Positions 1 through 7,804 of a DNA stretch of 64,000 nt are shown here, one piece after another (position 1 is the stretch's first letter; every line of letters starts with the position of its first letter). A program made the translations under genes and the position numbers. The DNA is from Planotetraspora thailandica (GTDB lineage: Bacteria; Actinomycetota; Actinomycetes; Streptosporangiales; Streptosporangiaceae), in the NCBI RefSeq assembly GCF_016863335.1, contig NZ_BOOR01000003.1:34504-98503 (forward strand). The letters are read 5' to 3'. Under the pieces are notes generated by a model. That model was not told where the DNA came from, did no database searches, and saw only the letters and a list, made by a program, of their open reading frames with translations.

Positions 1-268
1 TCTCGGCCAGCTTCGACGGCGGCGCGGCCAGAATCGTGCAGCCCGCCCACGGAAGGCCGGGGTGGACGTGCCCGCTCGCGTCCTTGGCGTCCGGGCCGAG
101 CAGCCCCGCCACCGCCGCTCCCGTCGCCGCGGCCACGCAGACGGCCGCGTTGACGATCCGGCCTGCCGGCAATGTCTCGTCGACCACGACGACCCACTTC
201 AACCGGGCTGACCGGGTCGGCTCGCCCGTCAGGATCTCTTCGGGTGCATACCCGACCGGCTCGCTCAC
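1..268 (-). CDS. DUF2000 family protein (partial, C-terminus outside the window)
   Basis: The minus strand reads open from a GTG at 268 to the window edge, giving at least 89 codons. A purine-rich AAGGGGG lies just upstream of the GTG. The visible part begins MSEPVGYAPEEIL and then shows a hydrophobic strand (KWVVVVDE), an LPAGRIVNAAVCVAAATGA helix and a GCTILAAPPSKLAE segment. This pattern resembles the DUF2000 family, small proteins with a peptidyl-tRNA hydrolase II-like fold and no settled function. The gene is divergent from an Lrp/AsnC regulator, which suggests it is that regulator's target; this is inference. The stop codon and true length cannot be seen. Confidence 0.7.
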   Translation of the reverse strand, partial: MSEPVGYAPEEILTGEPTRSARLKWVVVVDETLPAGRIVNAAVCVAAATGAAVAGLLGPDAKDASGHVHPGLPWAGCTILAAPPSKLAE

Positions 269-293
269 GTTCGTTCCCCCTTAGCCGATGTAC

Positions 294-303
294 GGAATAT
301 TCC
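294..303. promoter_or_regulatory. Perfect 10-bp palindrome GGAATATTCC, candidate AsnC operator
   Basis: GGAATATTCC lies between the divergent DUF2000 and Lrp/AsnC genes, 26 bp upstream of the DUF2000 GTG. Lrp/AsnC proteins bind AT-rich palindromes of this size, and this is one of two such elements in the interval. Confidence 0.4.
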
Positions 304-340
304 CTGAAGGGTAGGAGGACATACGTGCTCCAGCCAAGCA

Positions 341-364
341 ATCCGTATTTAATTCGGATAGCCT
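341..364 (+). promoter_or_regulatory. Inverted repeat ATCCG-N9-CGGAT overlapping the Lrp/AsnC -10 box
   Basis: ATCCG (341-345) and CGGAT (355-359) form an inverted repeat around an AT-rich centre. A TANNNT -10 box, TAGCCT (359-364), overlaps its right arm and ends 6 bases before the ATG at 371. The overlap is what autorepression by the AsnC-type protein would require. Confidence 0.4.
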
Positions 365-370
365 GGCGAT

Positions 371-853
371 ATGGCGGAGATGGACGAACTTGATACGGCG
401 ATTCTGCGGGAGCTCCAGCACGACGCACGGCGCACCAACCGCGACGTCGCCGCCGCCGTGGGGGTGTCGCCGACGACCGCCCTCGACCGGACCCGTGCCC
501 TGCGTCAGCGCGGCGTGATCCGCGGGGCGACCCTCGACGTCGATCTGGCGGAGATCGGCAGGCCCGTCCAGGCGCTGATCGCCGTGCGCATCCGCCCGCC
601 GTCGCGGCGGGTCATCGAGGCGTTCCGCAACTGGGTGAGCGGGCTGCCCGAGACCATCGGCGTCTTCGTGGTCTCGGGCACGGAGGACTTCCTGGTGCAC
701 GTGGCCGTGGCCGACAACGACAGCCTGTACGCGTTCGTCATCGACAGGCTCACCGAGCGGCCCGAGGTCGCCGATGTGCGCACCAGCATCGTCTACGAGC
801 ACCTGCGCAGCCATGTCGTCGAGCCGGTGAGCCGCAAGCCCGGTGCCCGATAG
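371..853 (+). CDS. Lrp/AsnC family transcriptional regulator
   Basis: This 160-residue protein has the Lrp/AsnC layout. An N-terminal winged helix (about residues 5-55, LDTAILRELQHDARRTNRDV, then a second helix in VSPTTALDRTRALRQRGVI) is followed by a ligand-binding RAM-type domain (about 65-145) with the VFVVSGTEDFLVHVAV strand pair. Family members form octamers or dimers and sense amino acids or small metabolites. The start at ATG 371 is favoured over the internal ATG at 380 because TAGCCT ends exactly 6 bases upstream, as in other leaderless genes here. The gene is divergent from DUF2000 and ends 5 bp from the convergent SDR gene. The ligand is unknown. Confidence 0.9.
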   Translation: MAEMDELDTAILRELQHDARRTNRDVAAAVGVSPTTALDRTRALRQRGVIRGATLDVDLAEIGRPVQALIAVRIRPPSRRVIEAFRNWVSGLPETIGVFVVSGTEDFLVHVAVADNDSLYAFVIDRLTERPEVADVRTSIVYEHLRSHVVEPVSRKPGAR

Positions 854-858
854 GCGAC

Positions 859-1728
859 TCAGCTGCCTGCCCGGGAGGCGATGACGTCGTCGGCGTCGGC
901 CGCGTAGGCGAGCTCACGCTGGGCCTGGAGCGCCGCCAGCCGGTCGCCGAGGGCGGAGGCGATCGACTCGTAGGCTCCGGCGCCCAGAGTGAGCCGCCTG
1001 GGCGCAGGGGAGACGCCGGCCGAGTCGGCGATCGCCTCGGCGATCTTCGCGGGGTCGCCGGCCACCGCCCGGCGCACGAACTCCGGATCGGCGCCTCCGG
1101 TCAGCATGGCGCGGATCTGGCCCACGATGCCCGTGCCGTACGCGTCGATCGGGTCGGCGAGGGCGAGATTGGCGTTGAAGGAGGTCCGCGCGCCGCCCGG
1201 CTCGACGAGGGTGACCTCGATCCCGAACGGCGCGAGCTCGATGGCGATCGACTCGAAGAAGCCCTCGACGCCGAACTTGGTCGCGTTGTAGACGCTCATC
1301 CCGGGGTCGGCGACCTGCCCGCCCGAGCTGGACAGCTGGATGATCCGCCCGCCGCCCTGCGCGCGCAGGTGCGGCAGGGCCGCCCGGACCAGCTGGATCG
1401 GGCCGACGAGGTTGACCTCGATCTGGCGGTGCAGCAACTCGTCGGAGAGTTCCTCCGCGGCGCCGAGCACGCCGAACCCGGCGTTGGAGACGACGACGTC
1501 GACCCGGCCCAACGTCGCGAACGCCTCGCCGACCACGCGGTGGATCGCCGGGGTGTCGGTCATGTCCAGCGTGGCGGCCCACAGGCGGTCGCCGTACTGG
1601 TCCGCGAGCGCCGACAGGGCCTCGGGACGCCGTGAGGTCGCCGCGACGCGCTCGCCCCGGGCCAGCAGGAGTGTGGTGAGCTCGTATCCGAATCCCGACG
1701 TCGCGCCGGTGATGAGCCACGTTGCCAT
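859..1728 (-). CDS. SDR family NAD(P)-dependent oxidoreductase
   Basis: The 289-residue product is a classical short-chain dehydrogenase. The Rossmann motif TGATSGFG lies at residues 7-14, followed by an Arg/Ser-rich loop (TSRRPE) that suits NADP. NNAG is represented by SNAGFG, and the catalytic Ser-Tyr-Lys set is seen in LSSSGGQ and YNATK. The C-terminal part is longer than in FabG types, as in SDRs that act on larger or hydrophobic substrates. The gene is divergent from a TetR regulator across an operator-bearing gap, so it is probably derepressed by a small molecule. Substrate unknown. Confidence 0.9.
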   Translation of the reverse strand: MATWLITGATSGFGYELTTLLLARGERVAATSRRPEALSALADQYGDRLWAATLDMTDTPAIHRVVGEAFATLGRVDVVVSNAGFGVLGAAEELSDELLHRQIEVNLVGPIQLVRAALPHLRAQGGGRIIQLSSSGGQVADPGMSVYNATKFGVEGFFESIAIELAPFGIEVTLVEPGGARTSFNANLALADPIDAYGTGIVGQIRAMLTGGADPEFVRRAVAGDPAKIAEAIADSAGVSPAPRRLTLGAGAYESIASALGDRLAALQAQRELAYAADADDVIASRAGS

Positions 1729-1744
1729 GATGAATGCCCCTCGA

Positions 1745-1779
1745 TCTAGACAGTGCCTAGAATCTAGTCACTGTCTAGA
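1745..1779. promoter_or_regulatory. TetR-type operator, 11-bp perfect inverted repeat
   Basis: TCTAGACAGTG (1745-1755) and CACTGTCTAGA (1769-1779) are exact inverted arms with a 13-bp centre that itself contains CTAG-aat-CTAG. It lies between the divergent SDR and TetR start codons and is a strong candidate for the TetR binding site. Confidence 0.7.
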
Positions 1780-1805
1780 AATGTAGTCAATGGCTAGACC
1801 GCGAG

Positions 1806-1811
1806 TAGGTT
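1806..1811 (+). promoter_or_regulatory. TAGGTT -10 box of the leaderless TetR gene
   Basis: TAGGTT ends 6 bases before the ATG at 1818, and no ribosome-binding sequence intervenes. This matches the TANNNT-N6-9-start arrangement seen repeatedly in this window. Confidence 0.5.
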
Positions 1812-1817
1812 GGGGTC

Positions 1818-2423
1818 ATGTCGGAGACGATCACGCGCTACCACCACGGCAATCTGCGGGCGGAGTTGCTCGCATGCGCTGAGCGCAAGCTGGAGTCGAC
1901 CGGGGTGCAGGGGTTGTCCCTGCGGGAACTGGCCCGCGAGGTCGGGGTCAGCCACGGAGCGCCCCGGCAGCACTTCCCGGACAAGCAGGCGCTGCTGGAC
2001 GCGCTCGCGGTCCTCGGCCTCCAGCGGCTCGGGAGCGAGCTGGATGCGGCGCTCGGCGCGGCGGAGGGCGACTTCGCCGACCGGCTGATCGCCTTCGCGC
2101 GCGCGTACGTCCGCTTCGCGACCACGCACCCCGCGCTGCTCGAGCTGATGTTCGCGCGCAAGGACCGCGCCGACGCCCCCGAGCTCCAGGAGGCGAACGC
2201 CCGGGCCTTCGCCGCGCCGTCGGCGCTCATCGCCGCGGGACAGGCCGACGGGGAGATCGACGGTGAGGACCCCGACCGCGTCGCGATGGCCCTGCTCGCC
2301 ACCATCCAGGGCCTGGCCGCCGTCATCACCGGCGGCAAGATCGGCGATCGTCCCGTCGACTCCGTGGTCACCGGCACGATCGAGACGCTGCTGCGCGGGC
2401 TGCGCCCCCGGCCTGCCGCGTGA
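1818..2423 (+). CDS. TetR/AcrR family transcriptional regulator
   Basis: The 201-residue protein has the TetR layout. It opens with YHHGNLR, typical of a large TetR subgroup, and carries the DNA-binding helices LSLRELAREVGVSHGAPRQHF at about residues 30-52, followed by the PDKQALLDAL linker. The all-helical remainder forms the ligand-binding and dimer domain. It is divergent from the SDR gene and shares the 35-bp palindromic region, so it most likely represses both itself and the SDR. The inducing ligand is not evident. Translation is probably leaderless from ATG 1818. Confidence 0.92.
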   Translation: MSETITRYHHGNLRAELLACAERKLESTGVQGLSLRELAREVGVSHGAPRQHFPDKQALLDALAVLGLQRLGSELDAALGAAEGDFADRLIAFARAYVRFATTHPALLELMFARKDRADAPELQEANARAFAAPSALIAAGQADGEIDGEDPDRVAMALLATIQGLAAVITGGKIGDRPVDSVVTGTIETLLRGLRPRPAA

Positions 2424-2492
2424 GCGGTGAAGCCGCAGGTCGCAGCGTCGTGGCTCCCCTCCGAGAGCGTCGGCGTCGCTTACCGTCGTAAG

Positions 2493-2521
2493 GCCGCACC
2501 GGTCCGCCGGTGTGGCTTTTC
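2493..2521 (+). terminator. Rho-independent terminator after the TetR gene
   Basis: GCCGCACCGG (2493-2502) and CCGGTGTGGC (2507-2516) form a 10-bp stem with one G-U pair and a 4-base loop, followed by TTTTC. It sits between the TetR stop and the molbindin ribosome-binding site. Confidence 0.65.
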
Positions 2522-2560
2522 GATGGTGCGAACACCGATGTTGCGATCAAGGAGGGCGCC

Positions 2561-2770
2561 ATGCGTCTGAGCGCACGGAACAAGATCCCCGCCAGGGTGA
2601 CCTCGATCACCCACGGGGAGGCCACCGCCAATGTCGAGCTGGACGCGGACGGCACGCGCCTGGTGGCCGCGATCACCACGGAGGCCGCCAGAGAGCTCGG
2701 CCTGGCCGAAGGAGGCCGGGTGGTCGCCATGATCAAGGCGTCCGACGTGATCCTCGCCGTGGAGGACTGA
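2561..2770 (+). CDS. Molbindin, single TOBE-domain molybdate-binding protein
   Basis: The start is ATG 2561, decided by AAGGAGGG ending 4 bases upstream; an in-frame earlier start at 2510 lacks a ribosome-binding site. The 69-residue product begins MRLSARNKIPARV and consists of one Mop/TOBE unit with the SARN-x3-A-V signature, an A-N-V-E-L strand and VVAMIKASDVIL near the end. Molbindins assemble into hexamers that store molybdate in the cytoplasm. The gene precedes the HTH-TOBE regulator and modABC, so buffering of molybdate after import is the natural role. No signal peptide is present. Confidence 0.85.
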   Translation: MRLSARNKIPARVTSITHGEATANVELDADGTRLVAAITTEAARELGLAEGGRVVAMIKASDVILAVED

Positions 2771-3004
2771 CGAGTCCGCGGGTGGCGCGGTCCCGCGCCA
2801 CCCGCCACGGCCCGCGTCGCCCCGGCTCCCGCGCTCCGCCCGGCGTGCACGGCCGGTCCGGCCTGGCCGTACGGTCGGACCTGGGCGGCGTCTTCCGGGC
2901 GGAGGACCGGCCCGGCGCCGGGTATCTCAGATGCGATGCTTACAACCTGATAACCCCAGCGTCTGCACCATTTATCGACGACTCTTTCTAGTATTTTCGA
3001 AGGT

Positions 3005-3418
3005 ATGGTGACAGCCGTGACCACGTTCCGGATCAGCGAAGCCGCCGCACTGCTCGGCGTCAGCGCCGACACCGTGCGGCGCTGGGTCGACGCGGGGCGC
3101 CTCCCGGCGCAGCGTGACGATCACGGTCACCGGATGGTCGCCGGCGCCGATCTGGCCTCGTTCGCGCGTGCTCAGATCGAGGCCGGGGACGGCTCGGGCC
3201 TGTCGTCGGCGCGCAACCGCTTCCGCGGCATCGTGACCGAGGTGATCAGGGACGCGGTCATGGCTCAGGTGGAGATCGCCGCGGGCCCGTTCCGGGTCGT
3301 CTCGCTGATGAGCCGCCAGGCGGCCGACGAGCTCGGCCTGGAGGTCGGAGCGGTGGCCATCGCCGTCATCAAGTCCACCAACGTCGTCGTGGAGATCCCC
3401 GACCACGCGCGTCCATGA
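3005..3418 (+). CDS. HTH-TOBE molybdate-responsive regulator
   Basis: The 137-residue protein joins an N-terminal MerR/excisionase-type helix-turn-helix (residues about 7-50, FRISEAAALLGVSADTVRRW followed by a GRLP wing) to a C-terminal TOBE domain (about 68-133, SARNRFRGIV through VIKSTNVVVEIP). The TOBE half resembles the molbindin upstream. This architecture differs from the LysR-like fold of E. coli ModE but would perform the same job: sensing molybdate and controlling modABC. It ends 20 bp before the chosen modA start. A TAGTAT box lies at 2989-2994, 10 bases before the ATG. Confidence 0.82.
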   Translation: MVTAVTTFRISEAAALLGVSADTVRRWVDAGRLPAQRDDHGHRMVAGADLASFARAQIEAGDGSGLSSARNRFRGIVTEVIRDAVMAQVEIAAGPFRVVSLMSRQAADELGLEVGAVAIAVIKSTNVVVEIPDHARP

Positions 3419-3438
3419 CCTCAATGAAGGAGTTCCTG

Positions 3439-4245
3439 GTGCTCAAGCGTCTTACCCGGTGGGCCGTCGCGGCCCCCGTCGCTTTAGCGCTCGTCACGGG
3501 CCTGTCGGCCTGCGGATCGGGCGATTCGGGTGCCGCGGCGACGGCCGCCCCCTCGTCGTCCGCGCCCGCGGCCCCGACCTCCCTGACGGTGTTCGCCGCG
3601 GCCTCCCTCACCGAGACCTTCACCGAACTCGGCAAGACCTTCGAAGCCGCCAACCCCGGCGTGAAGGTCACCTTCAACTTCGGATCGAGCGCCACGCTGG
3701 CCCAGCAGATCACGCAGGGCGCCCCCGCCGACGTGTTCGCCGCCGCCAGCCCGGCCACCATGAAGACGGTCACCGACGCCTCGCTGGCCGGCGCGCCCAC
3801 CACCTTCGTGCGCAACAAGCTCGAGATCGCGGTCCCCGCGGACAACCCCGCCAAGGTGGACGACCTCAAGGACCTGACCGACCCCAAGGTCAAGGTGGCG
3901 CTGTGCGCCGAGCAGGTGCCGTGCGGCGCTGCGGCGACCAAGGCGCTGGACGCCGCCGGCCTGAAGGTCACGCCGGTCACCCTGGAGCAGGACGTCAAGG
4001 CCACCCTGACCAAGGTGGAGCTCGGAGAGGTCGACGCCGCCCTCGTCTACAAGACCGACGTGCTGTCCGCCGGGGGAAAGGTGACCGGCATCGACTTCCC
4101 CGAGGCCGACAAGGCGATCAACGACTACCCGATCGCGGCCCTGAGCAAGGCCCCGGCTCCCGACCTGGCCAAGAAGTTCGTCGACCTGGTGCTCTCGCAG
4201 CAGGGTAAGGACGTGCTGGTCAAGGCGGGCTTCGAAGCGGCCTGA
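3439..4245 (+). CDS. modA: Molybdate ABC transporter substrate-binding lipoprotein ModA
   Basis: The start is GTG 3439, chosen because AAGGAG lies 6 bases upstream; an in-frame ATG at 3415 would overlap the preceding gene and lacks such a site. The 268-residue product has a lipoprotein signal with lipobox LSAC, then a Ser/Ala-rich linker. The mature part shows VFAAASLTETF, FNFGSSATLAQQITQGAPADVF and VDAALVYKTDV, which are the oxyanion-binding and hinge segments of ModA. It captures molybdate or tungstate outside the membrane and delivers it to ModB. It is followed by modB after 1 bp. Confidence 0.95.
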   Translation: MLKRLTRWAVAAPVALALVTGLSACGSGDSGAAATAAPSSSAPAAPTSLTVFAAASLTETFTELGKTFEAANPGVKVTFNFGSSATLAQQITQGAPADVFAAASPATMKTVTDASLAGAPTTFVRNKLEIAVPADNPAKVDDLKDLTDPKVKVALCAEQVPCGAAATKALDAAGLKVTPVTLEQDVKATLTKVELGEVDAALVYKTDVLSAGGKVTGIDFPEADKAINDYPIAALSKAPAPDLAKKFVDLVLSQQGKDVLVKAGFEAA

Positions 4246-4246
4246 C

Positions 4247-5065
4247 GTGACCTCGCCCCTCCGGCGCCGAACACGGAGCCCGCGCGGCGGGAGCGTCCCC
4301 TGGGTGCTCTTCGCGCTCGCGCTGATCGGCATGGCCTTCCTGGTGCTGCCGCTCGCCGGGCTGCTGATCCGGGCTCCGTGGTCCACGCTGCCGCAGCGGC
4401 TTGGACAGCCGCAGGTGCTGGAGGCGCTGCGCCTCTCCCTGGTCACCGCCACCGTCGCCACGGCGGCCTGCCTGGTGCTGGGCGTGCCGTTGGCGTGGCT
4501 GCTCGCCCGCGTCCCGTTCCCCGGCAGGCGGCTGGTCCGCGCGCTCGTCACGATCCCGCTGGTGCTGCCGCCCGTGGTCGGAGGCGTCGCGCTGCTCCTG
4601 GTGCTCGGCAGGCGCGGGCTGGTGGGGCAGTGGCTGGACACGACGTTCGGGTTCTCCCTGCCCTTCACGACCGCGGGCGTCGTGGTCGCTGAGGCGTTCG
4701 TCGCGATGCCCTTCCTCGTCATCAGCGTGGAGGGCGCGTTACGCGCGGCCGACCTGCGCTACGAGGAGGCGGCCGCGACCTTGGGCGCCTCCCGCTGGAC
4801 CGTCTTCCGCCGGGTCACCATGCCGCTCATCGCACCGGGCATCGTGGCCGGCGCCGTGTTGTGCTGGGCCCGCGCCCTGGGCGAGTTCGGCGCCACGATC
4901 ACCTTCGCCGGCAACTTCCCCGGCCGCACACAGACCATGCCCCTGGCGGTCTATCTCGCACTGGAGACCGAGCCGGACGCGGCGATCGTGCTCAGCCTGC
5001 TCCTGCTCGTCGTGTCGGTCGCGATCCTGGCCGCCCTGCGCGACCGGTGGGTGACGACAGCATGA
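4247..5065 (+). CDS. modB: Molybdate ABC transporter permease ModB
   Basis: The gene starts at GTG 4247, one base after the modA stop. The 272-residue product has about six hydrophobic membrane segments and the permease EAA loop EEAAATLGASRWTVFRRVTM (about residues 175-195), which docks on the ATPase. The ARALGEFGATITFAGN segment just after is typical of ModB/CysT permeases. It forms the homodimeric channel of the molybdate importer. Its TGA overlaps the modC ATG by four bases (ATGA), a sign of translational coupling. Confidence 0.95.
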   Translation: MTSPLRRRTRSPRGGSVPWVLFALALIGMAFLVLPLAGLLIRAPWSTLPQRLGQPQVLEALRLSLVTATVATAACLVLGVPLAWLLARVPFPGRRLVRALVTIPLVLPPVVGGVALLLVLGRRGLVGQWLDTTFGFSLPFTTAGVVVAEAFVAMPFLVISVEGALRAADLRYEEAAATLGASRWTVFRRVTMPLIAPGIVAGAVLCWARALGEFGATITFAGNFPGRTQTMPLAVYLALETEPDAAIVLSLLLLVVSVAILAALRDRWVTTA

Positions 5066-6102
5066 GCGATCCCCACCTGCGCGCCCGCCTGGTCGTCGAG
5101 CGGCCCCGGTTCCGCCTGGACGTCGAGTTCGCCGCCGAGGCAGGCCAGGTCATCGCGTTGCTCGGCCCGAACGGCGCGGGGAAGACCACGGCTCTTCGCG
5201 CGCTCGCCGGGCTCACCCCCCTGTCGGCCGGGGACATCACCCTGAACGGCCTCGCGCTGCACACCCTGCCGGTCGAACGGCGCCCCATCGGCATGGTGTT
5301 CCAGGACTACCTGCTCTTCCCGCACCTTTCCGCCCTCGACAACGTCGCCTTCGGCCCGCGCTGCCACGGCGCCTCGAAGCAGGAGGCCCGCCGTACGGCG
5401 GCGGCCTGGCTGGAGCGGGTCGGCCTCGCCGAGCAGGCCGCGTCCCGGCCGGGCCGGCTGTCGGGAGGGCAGGCGCAACGCGTCGCGCTCGCCCGCGCGC
5501 TGGCGGCCGAACCGGACCTGCTGCTGCTCGACGAGCCGCTCGCCGCGCTCGACGCCCACACCCGGCTGGAGATCAGATCACGGCTGCGCCGACACCTCGG
5601 CGAGTTCGGCGGCGCGACCGTCCTGGTCACCCACGACCCCCTCGACGCGATGGTGCTGGCCGACCACCTCGTCGTGGTCGAGAACGGCGCCGTCGTGCAG
5701 GAGGGCGGCCCGGCGGAGGTGGCCCGCCGCCCCCGTACGGACTACGTCGCGCGGCTGGTCGGCCTGAACCTCTATCGGGGCGAGGCCGACGAGCACCACG
5801 TCACGGTCGGCGATGTGGTCTTCAGCGTCACCGAGCGGCTGCGGGGCCCGGTGTTCATCGCCTTCCCGCCGTCGGCCGTCGCGTTGTTCCGGAGCCGCCC
5901 GGACGGCACGCCGCGCAACCTCTGGCAGGCGACGATCGAGGGCATCGAACGCCACGGCGACAACGTGCGCGTGCATCTGGCGGGCCCGCTCGCGGCGGCC
6001 GCCGACATCACCCCCGCGGCCGTCGCCGACCTCGACCTGACCGCGGGGCAGGCGATCTGGGCGGCGGTCAAGGCGACGGAGACCCACGCCTATCCCGCCT
6101 GA
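5062..6102 (+). CDS. modC: Molybdate ABC transporter ATP-binding protein ModC
   Basis: The start is ATG 5062 in an ATGA overlap with modB. The 346-residue protein has Walker A GPNGAGKTT near residue 36, a Q-loop in GMVFQDYLLFPHL, the signature LSGGQAQRVALARAL, Walker B LLLLDEP and the switch histidine in VTHD. The C-terminal 110 residues form a TOBE-like regulatory domain (from about RGEADEHHVTVGD), which in ModC proteins binds molybdate and inhibits transport. It completes modABC. No gene for a second ModC is present. Confidence 0.95.
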   Translation: MSDPHLRARLVVERPRFRLDVEFAAEAGQVIALLGPNGAGKTTALRALAGLTPLSAGDITLNGLALHTLPVERRPIGMVFQDYLLFPHLSALDNVAFGPRCHGASKQEARRTAAAWLERVGLAEQAASRPGRLSGGQAQRVALARALAAEPDLLLLDEPLAALDAHTRLEIRSRLRRHLGEFGGATVLVTHDPLDAMVLADHLVVVENGAVVQEGGPAEVARRPRTDYVARLVGLNLYRGEADEHHVTVGDVVFSVTERLRGPVFIAFPPSAVALFRSRPDGTPRNLWQATIEGIERHGDNVRVHLAGPLAAAADITPAAVADLDLTAGQAIWAAVKATETHAYPA

Positions 6103-6216
6103 CCGGTGGCCGCGCGCCCGTGTTCACGCGCGGCACGAGCGGCTCCCGTCCCGCGCCCCACGACGCTGAGGAGTGCGCGACCGCGGTGCGACGGCCGAGG
6201 GCGGGGGCGCGCGGTT

Positions 6217-6222
6217 TAGGGT
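6217..6222 (+). promoter_or_regulatory. TAGGGT -10 box of the first aldo/keto reductase gene
   Basis: TAGGGT ends 8 bases before GTG 6231. This spacing supports a leaderless start at 6231 rather than the in-frame ATG at 6120. Confidence 0.45.
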
Positions 6223-6230
6223 GGTCGAAC

Positions 6231-7088
6231 GTGACGACTGAACGATGGGCACTGGGCGGCGATCTGAGCGTCGCGAGGATCGGGTACGGCACGATGAAGC
6301 TGACCGGCTGGCCCAGGGGCGACCGGCCCAGCCGGGAGACCGCCCTGACCGTCCTGCGCCGGGCCGTGGAGCTCGGGGTGAACCACATCGACACCTCGCA
6401 CTACTACTCGCGTGACGGTGTGGCGGCCAACGAGCTGATCCGGGAGGCGCTGCACCCCTACCCGGACGACCTGGTGATCGTGACCAAGGTGGGTGCGCTG
6501 GTCGAGGGCTCCGACATCGCCCTGCCTGCGGAGCAGAAGACCGGCCTCACGCCCGCCAACCTGCGCCGCGGCGTCGAGGCGAACCTCCGGTCGCTCGGCG
6601 TGGACCGCCTGGACGTGGTCAACCTGCGCATGGGGGACCTCGGCCCCGGCGCGGCGCCGCTGTCCGGGCCCCTGGAGACCCTGCTCGCGCTGCGCGAGGA
6701 GGGCCTGATCCGCCATCTGGGCATCTCCAACGTGAGCGCCGCCGAATTCGCGGAAGCCCGCAAGATCGCGCCGATCGCCTGCGTTCAGAATCTCTACAAC
6801 CTGGCCCAGCGTGACGACGACCCCCTCGTCGACGCCTGCGCGGAGGCCGGCATCGCGTATGTCCCCTTCTTCCCGGTCGGCGGTTTCCAGCCGCTCGCGG
6901 CCGAGCGCCTGGAGGCCGTCGCCGCCCGCCACGGCGCGACCGCGCCGCAGGTGGCCCTGGCCTGGCTGCTGGCCCGGTCGCCGAACATCCTGCTGATCCC
7001 CGGCACCAGTTCGCCGGCCCACCTGGAGGAGAACATCGCCGCCGGCGCGCTGAAGCTGAGCGCCGAAGACATCGCCGAGCTCGGGTAG
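6231..7088 (+). CDS. Aldo/keto reductase family oxidoreductase
   Basis: The start is taken at GTG 6231 because the conserved AKR beginning (TTERWALGGDLSVARIGYGTMKL) starts there and a -10 box lies 8 bases upstream; 37 in-frame codons before it look non-coding. The 285-residue product is a TIM barrel with the AKR features GVNHIDTSHYYS (catalytic Asp and Tyr), VTKVG (Lys) and VDRLDVVNLRMGD. The usual catalytic His region reads NLRMGD rather than HxPD, a variation seen in some AKR subfamilies. NADPH-dependent carbonyl reduction is expected, substrate unknown. It follows modC on the same strand but has its own promoter. Confidence 0.88.
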   Translation: MTTERWALGGDLSVARIGYGTMKLTGWPRGDRPSRETALTVLRRAVELGVNHIDTSHYYSRDGVAANELIREALHPYPDDLVIVTKVGALVEGSDIALPAEQKTGLTPANLRRGVEANLRSLGVDRLDVVNLRMGDLGPGAAPLSGPLETLLALREEGLIRHLGISNVSAAEFAEARKIAPIACVQNLYNLAQRDDDPLVDACAEAGIAYVPFFPVGGFQPLAAERLEAVAARHGATAPQVALAWLLARSPNILLIPGTSSPAHLEENIAAGALKLSAEDIAELG

Positions 7089-7111
7089 GCGCGAAGGCCT
7101 CTGCTGCGGGC

Positions 7112-7588
7112 TCAGCTCCAGAGGGGGTCGTCGGCGAAGACGCGGATCTCCACGACCTCGCTGACATGCCGCCCGCCGCAGCGGTCGCCCGGCACCACGA
7201 GGTGGGGCGCCTGATCGCCGAGGTCGCGCCCGTCCTGGTGGAGACCGAGCACGGCGGGCACATGGCCGAACTCGGGGTCGATCTCGCCCCACGACAAGAC
7301 GGCGCGATGGCCGTCCCGTCCGAGCACGGACACGAGGAACCGCAGGCGGTCCTTGCGCTCGTCGGCGTCGAAGGCGGGTTCGGCCGCCCGCAGCACGTCG
7401 AGGAGCAGAGGTCCGGTGAAGGCATGCCGCCGGTGCCCGGACGTGCGGCAGAGGAAGGCCACCTCCACGTTCTAGGCGGGGAGGCTCCGCAGGTCGGCGA
7501 CCGCGACCAGACGTGGAGCGCGCAGATCGCCCGCGAGCCGTACGTGCCCGGTCCGTGTGCGGGGGGCCTCTATCGGACGTGGCCGCAT
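7112..7588 (-). pseudogene. Molybdopterin-dependent oxidoreductase domain protein interrupted by an in-frame TAG
   Basis: A single minus-strand frame runs from ATG 7588 (AAGGAGG 5 bases upstream) to TGA at 7112-7114, but codon 39 is TAG (7472-7474). The part before it reads HVRLAGDLRAPRLVAVADLRSLP and the part after reads VEVAFLCRTSGHRRHAFTGPLL, continuous with the short sulfite-oxidase-type Mo-cofactor domain proteins in which a Cys follows this strand. A GTG at 7468 could restart translation but would lack the N-terminal strands. The frame is therefore a nonsense-mutated gene, a sequencing error or an unusual readthrough case. The nearby moaA, mobA and mod genes fit a Mo enzyme. Confidence 0.7.
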
Positions 7589-7740
7589 TCCGCCTCCTTG
7601 AAGCAGGGGCCCGGGAACGGGCGGGCCGCCCAGAAGAATCTGCCCGCCCGGTCGGTTTCTCACACGCGTAATCCCACATGGGTGCCAAGAATTCCTGGCA
7701 TCTGCAATGTTAAACGCGCAGATCCCCTGGTAAACGTCGA

Positions 7741-7804
7741 AGCGGCAGGGTGCCCCGCGCGGGGTACCCTGCCGCTCACGCCTGACCGCCGTTCCCGGCG
7801 GTCA
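7741..7804 (-). terminator. Double-hairpin terminator at the end of rtcB
   Basis: TGACCGCCG (7783-7791) and CGGCGGTCA (7796-7804) make a perfect 9-bp stem that includes the rtcB stop codon. Downstream on the minus strand, AGCGGCAGGGT (7741-7751) pairs with ACCCTGCCGCT (7766-7776) around a further CCCC/GGGG stem. Two strong hairpins without a long U-tract are common as actinobacterial terminators. Confidence 0.6.
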
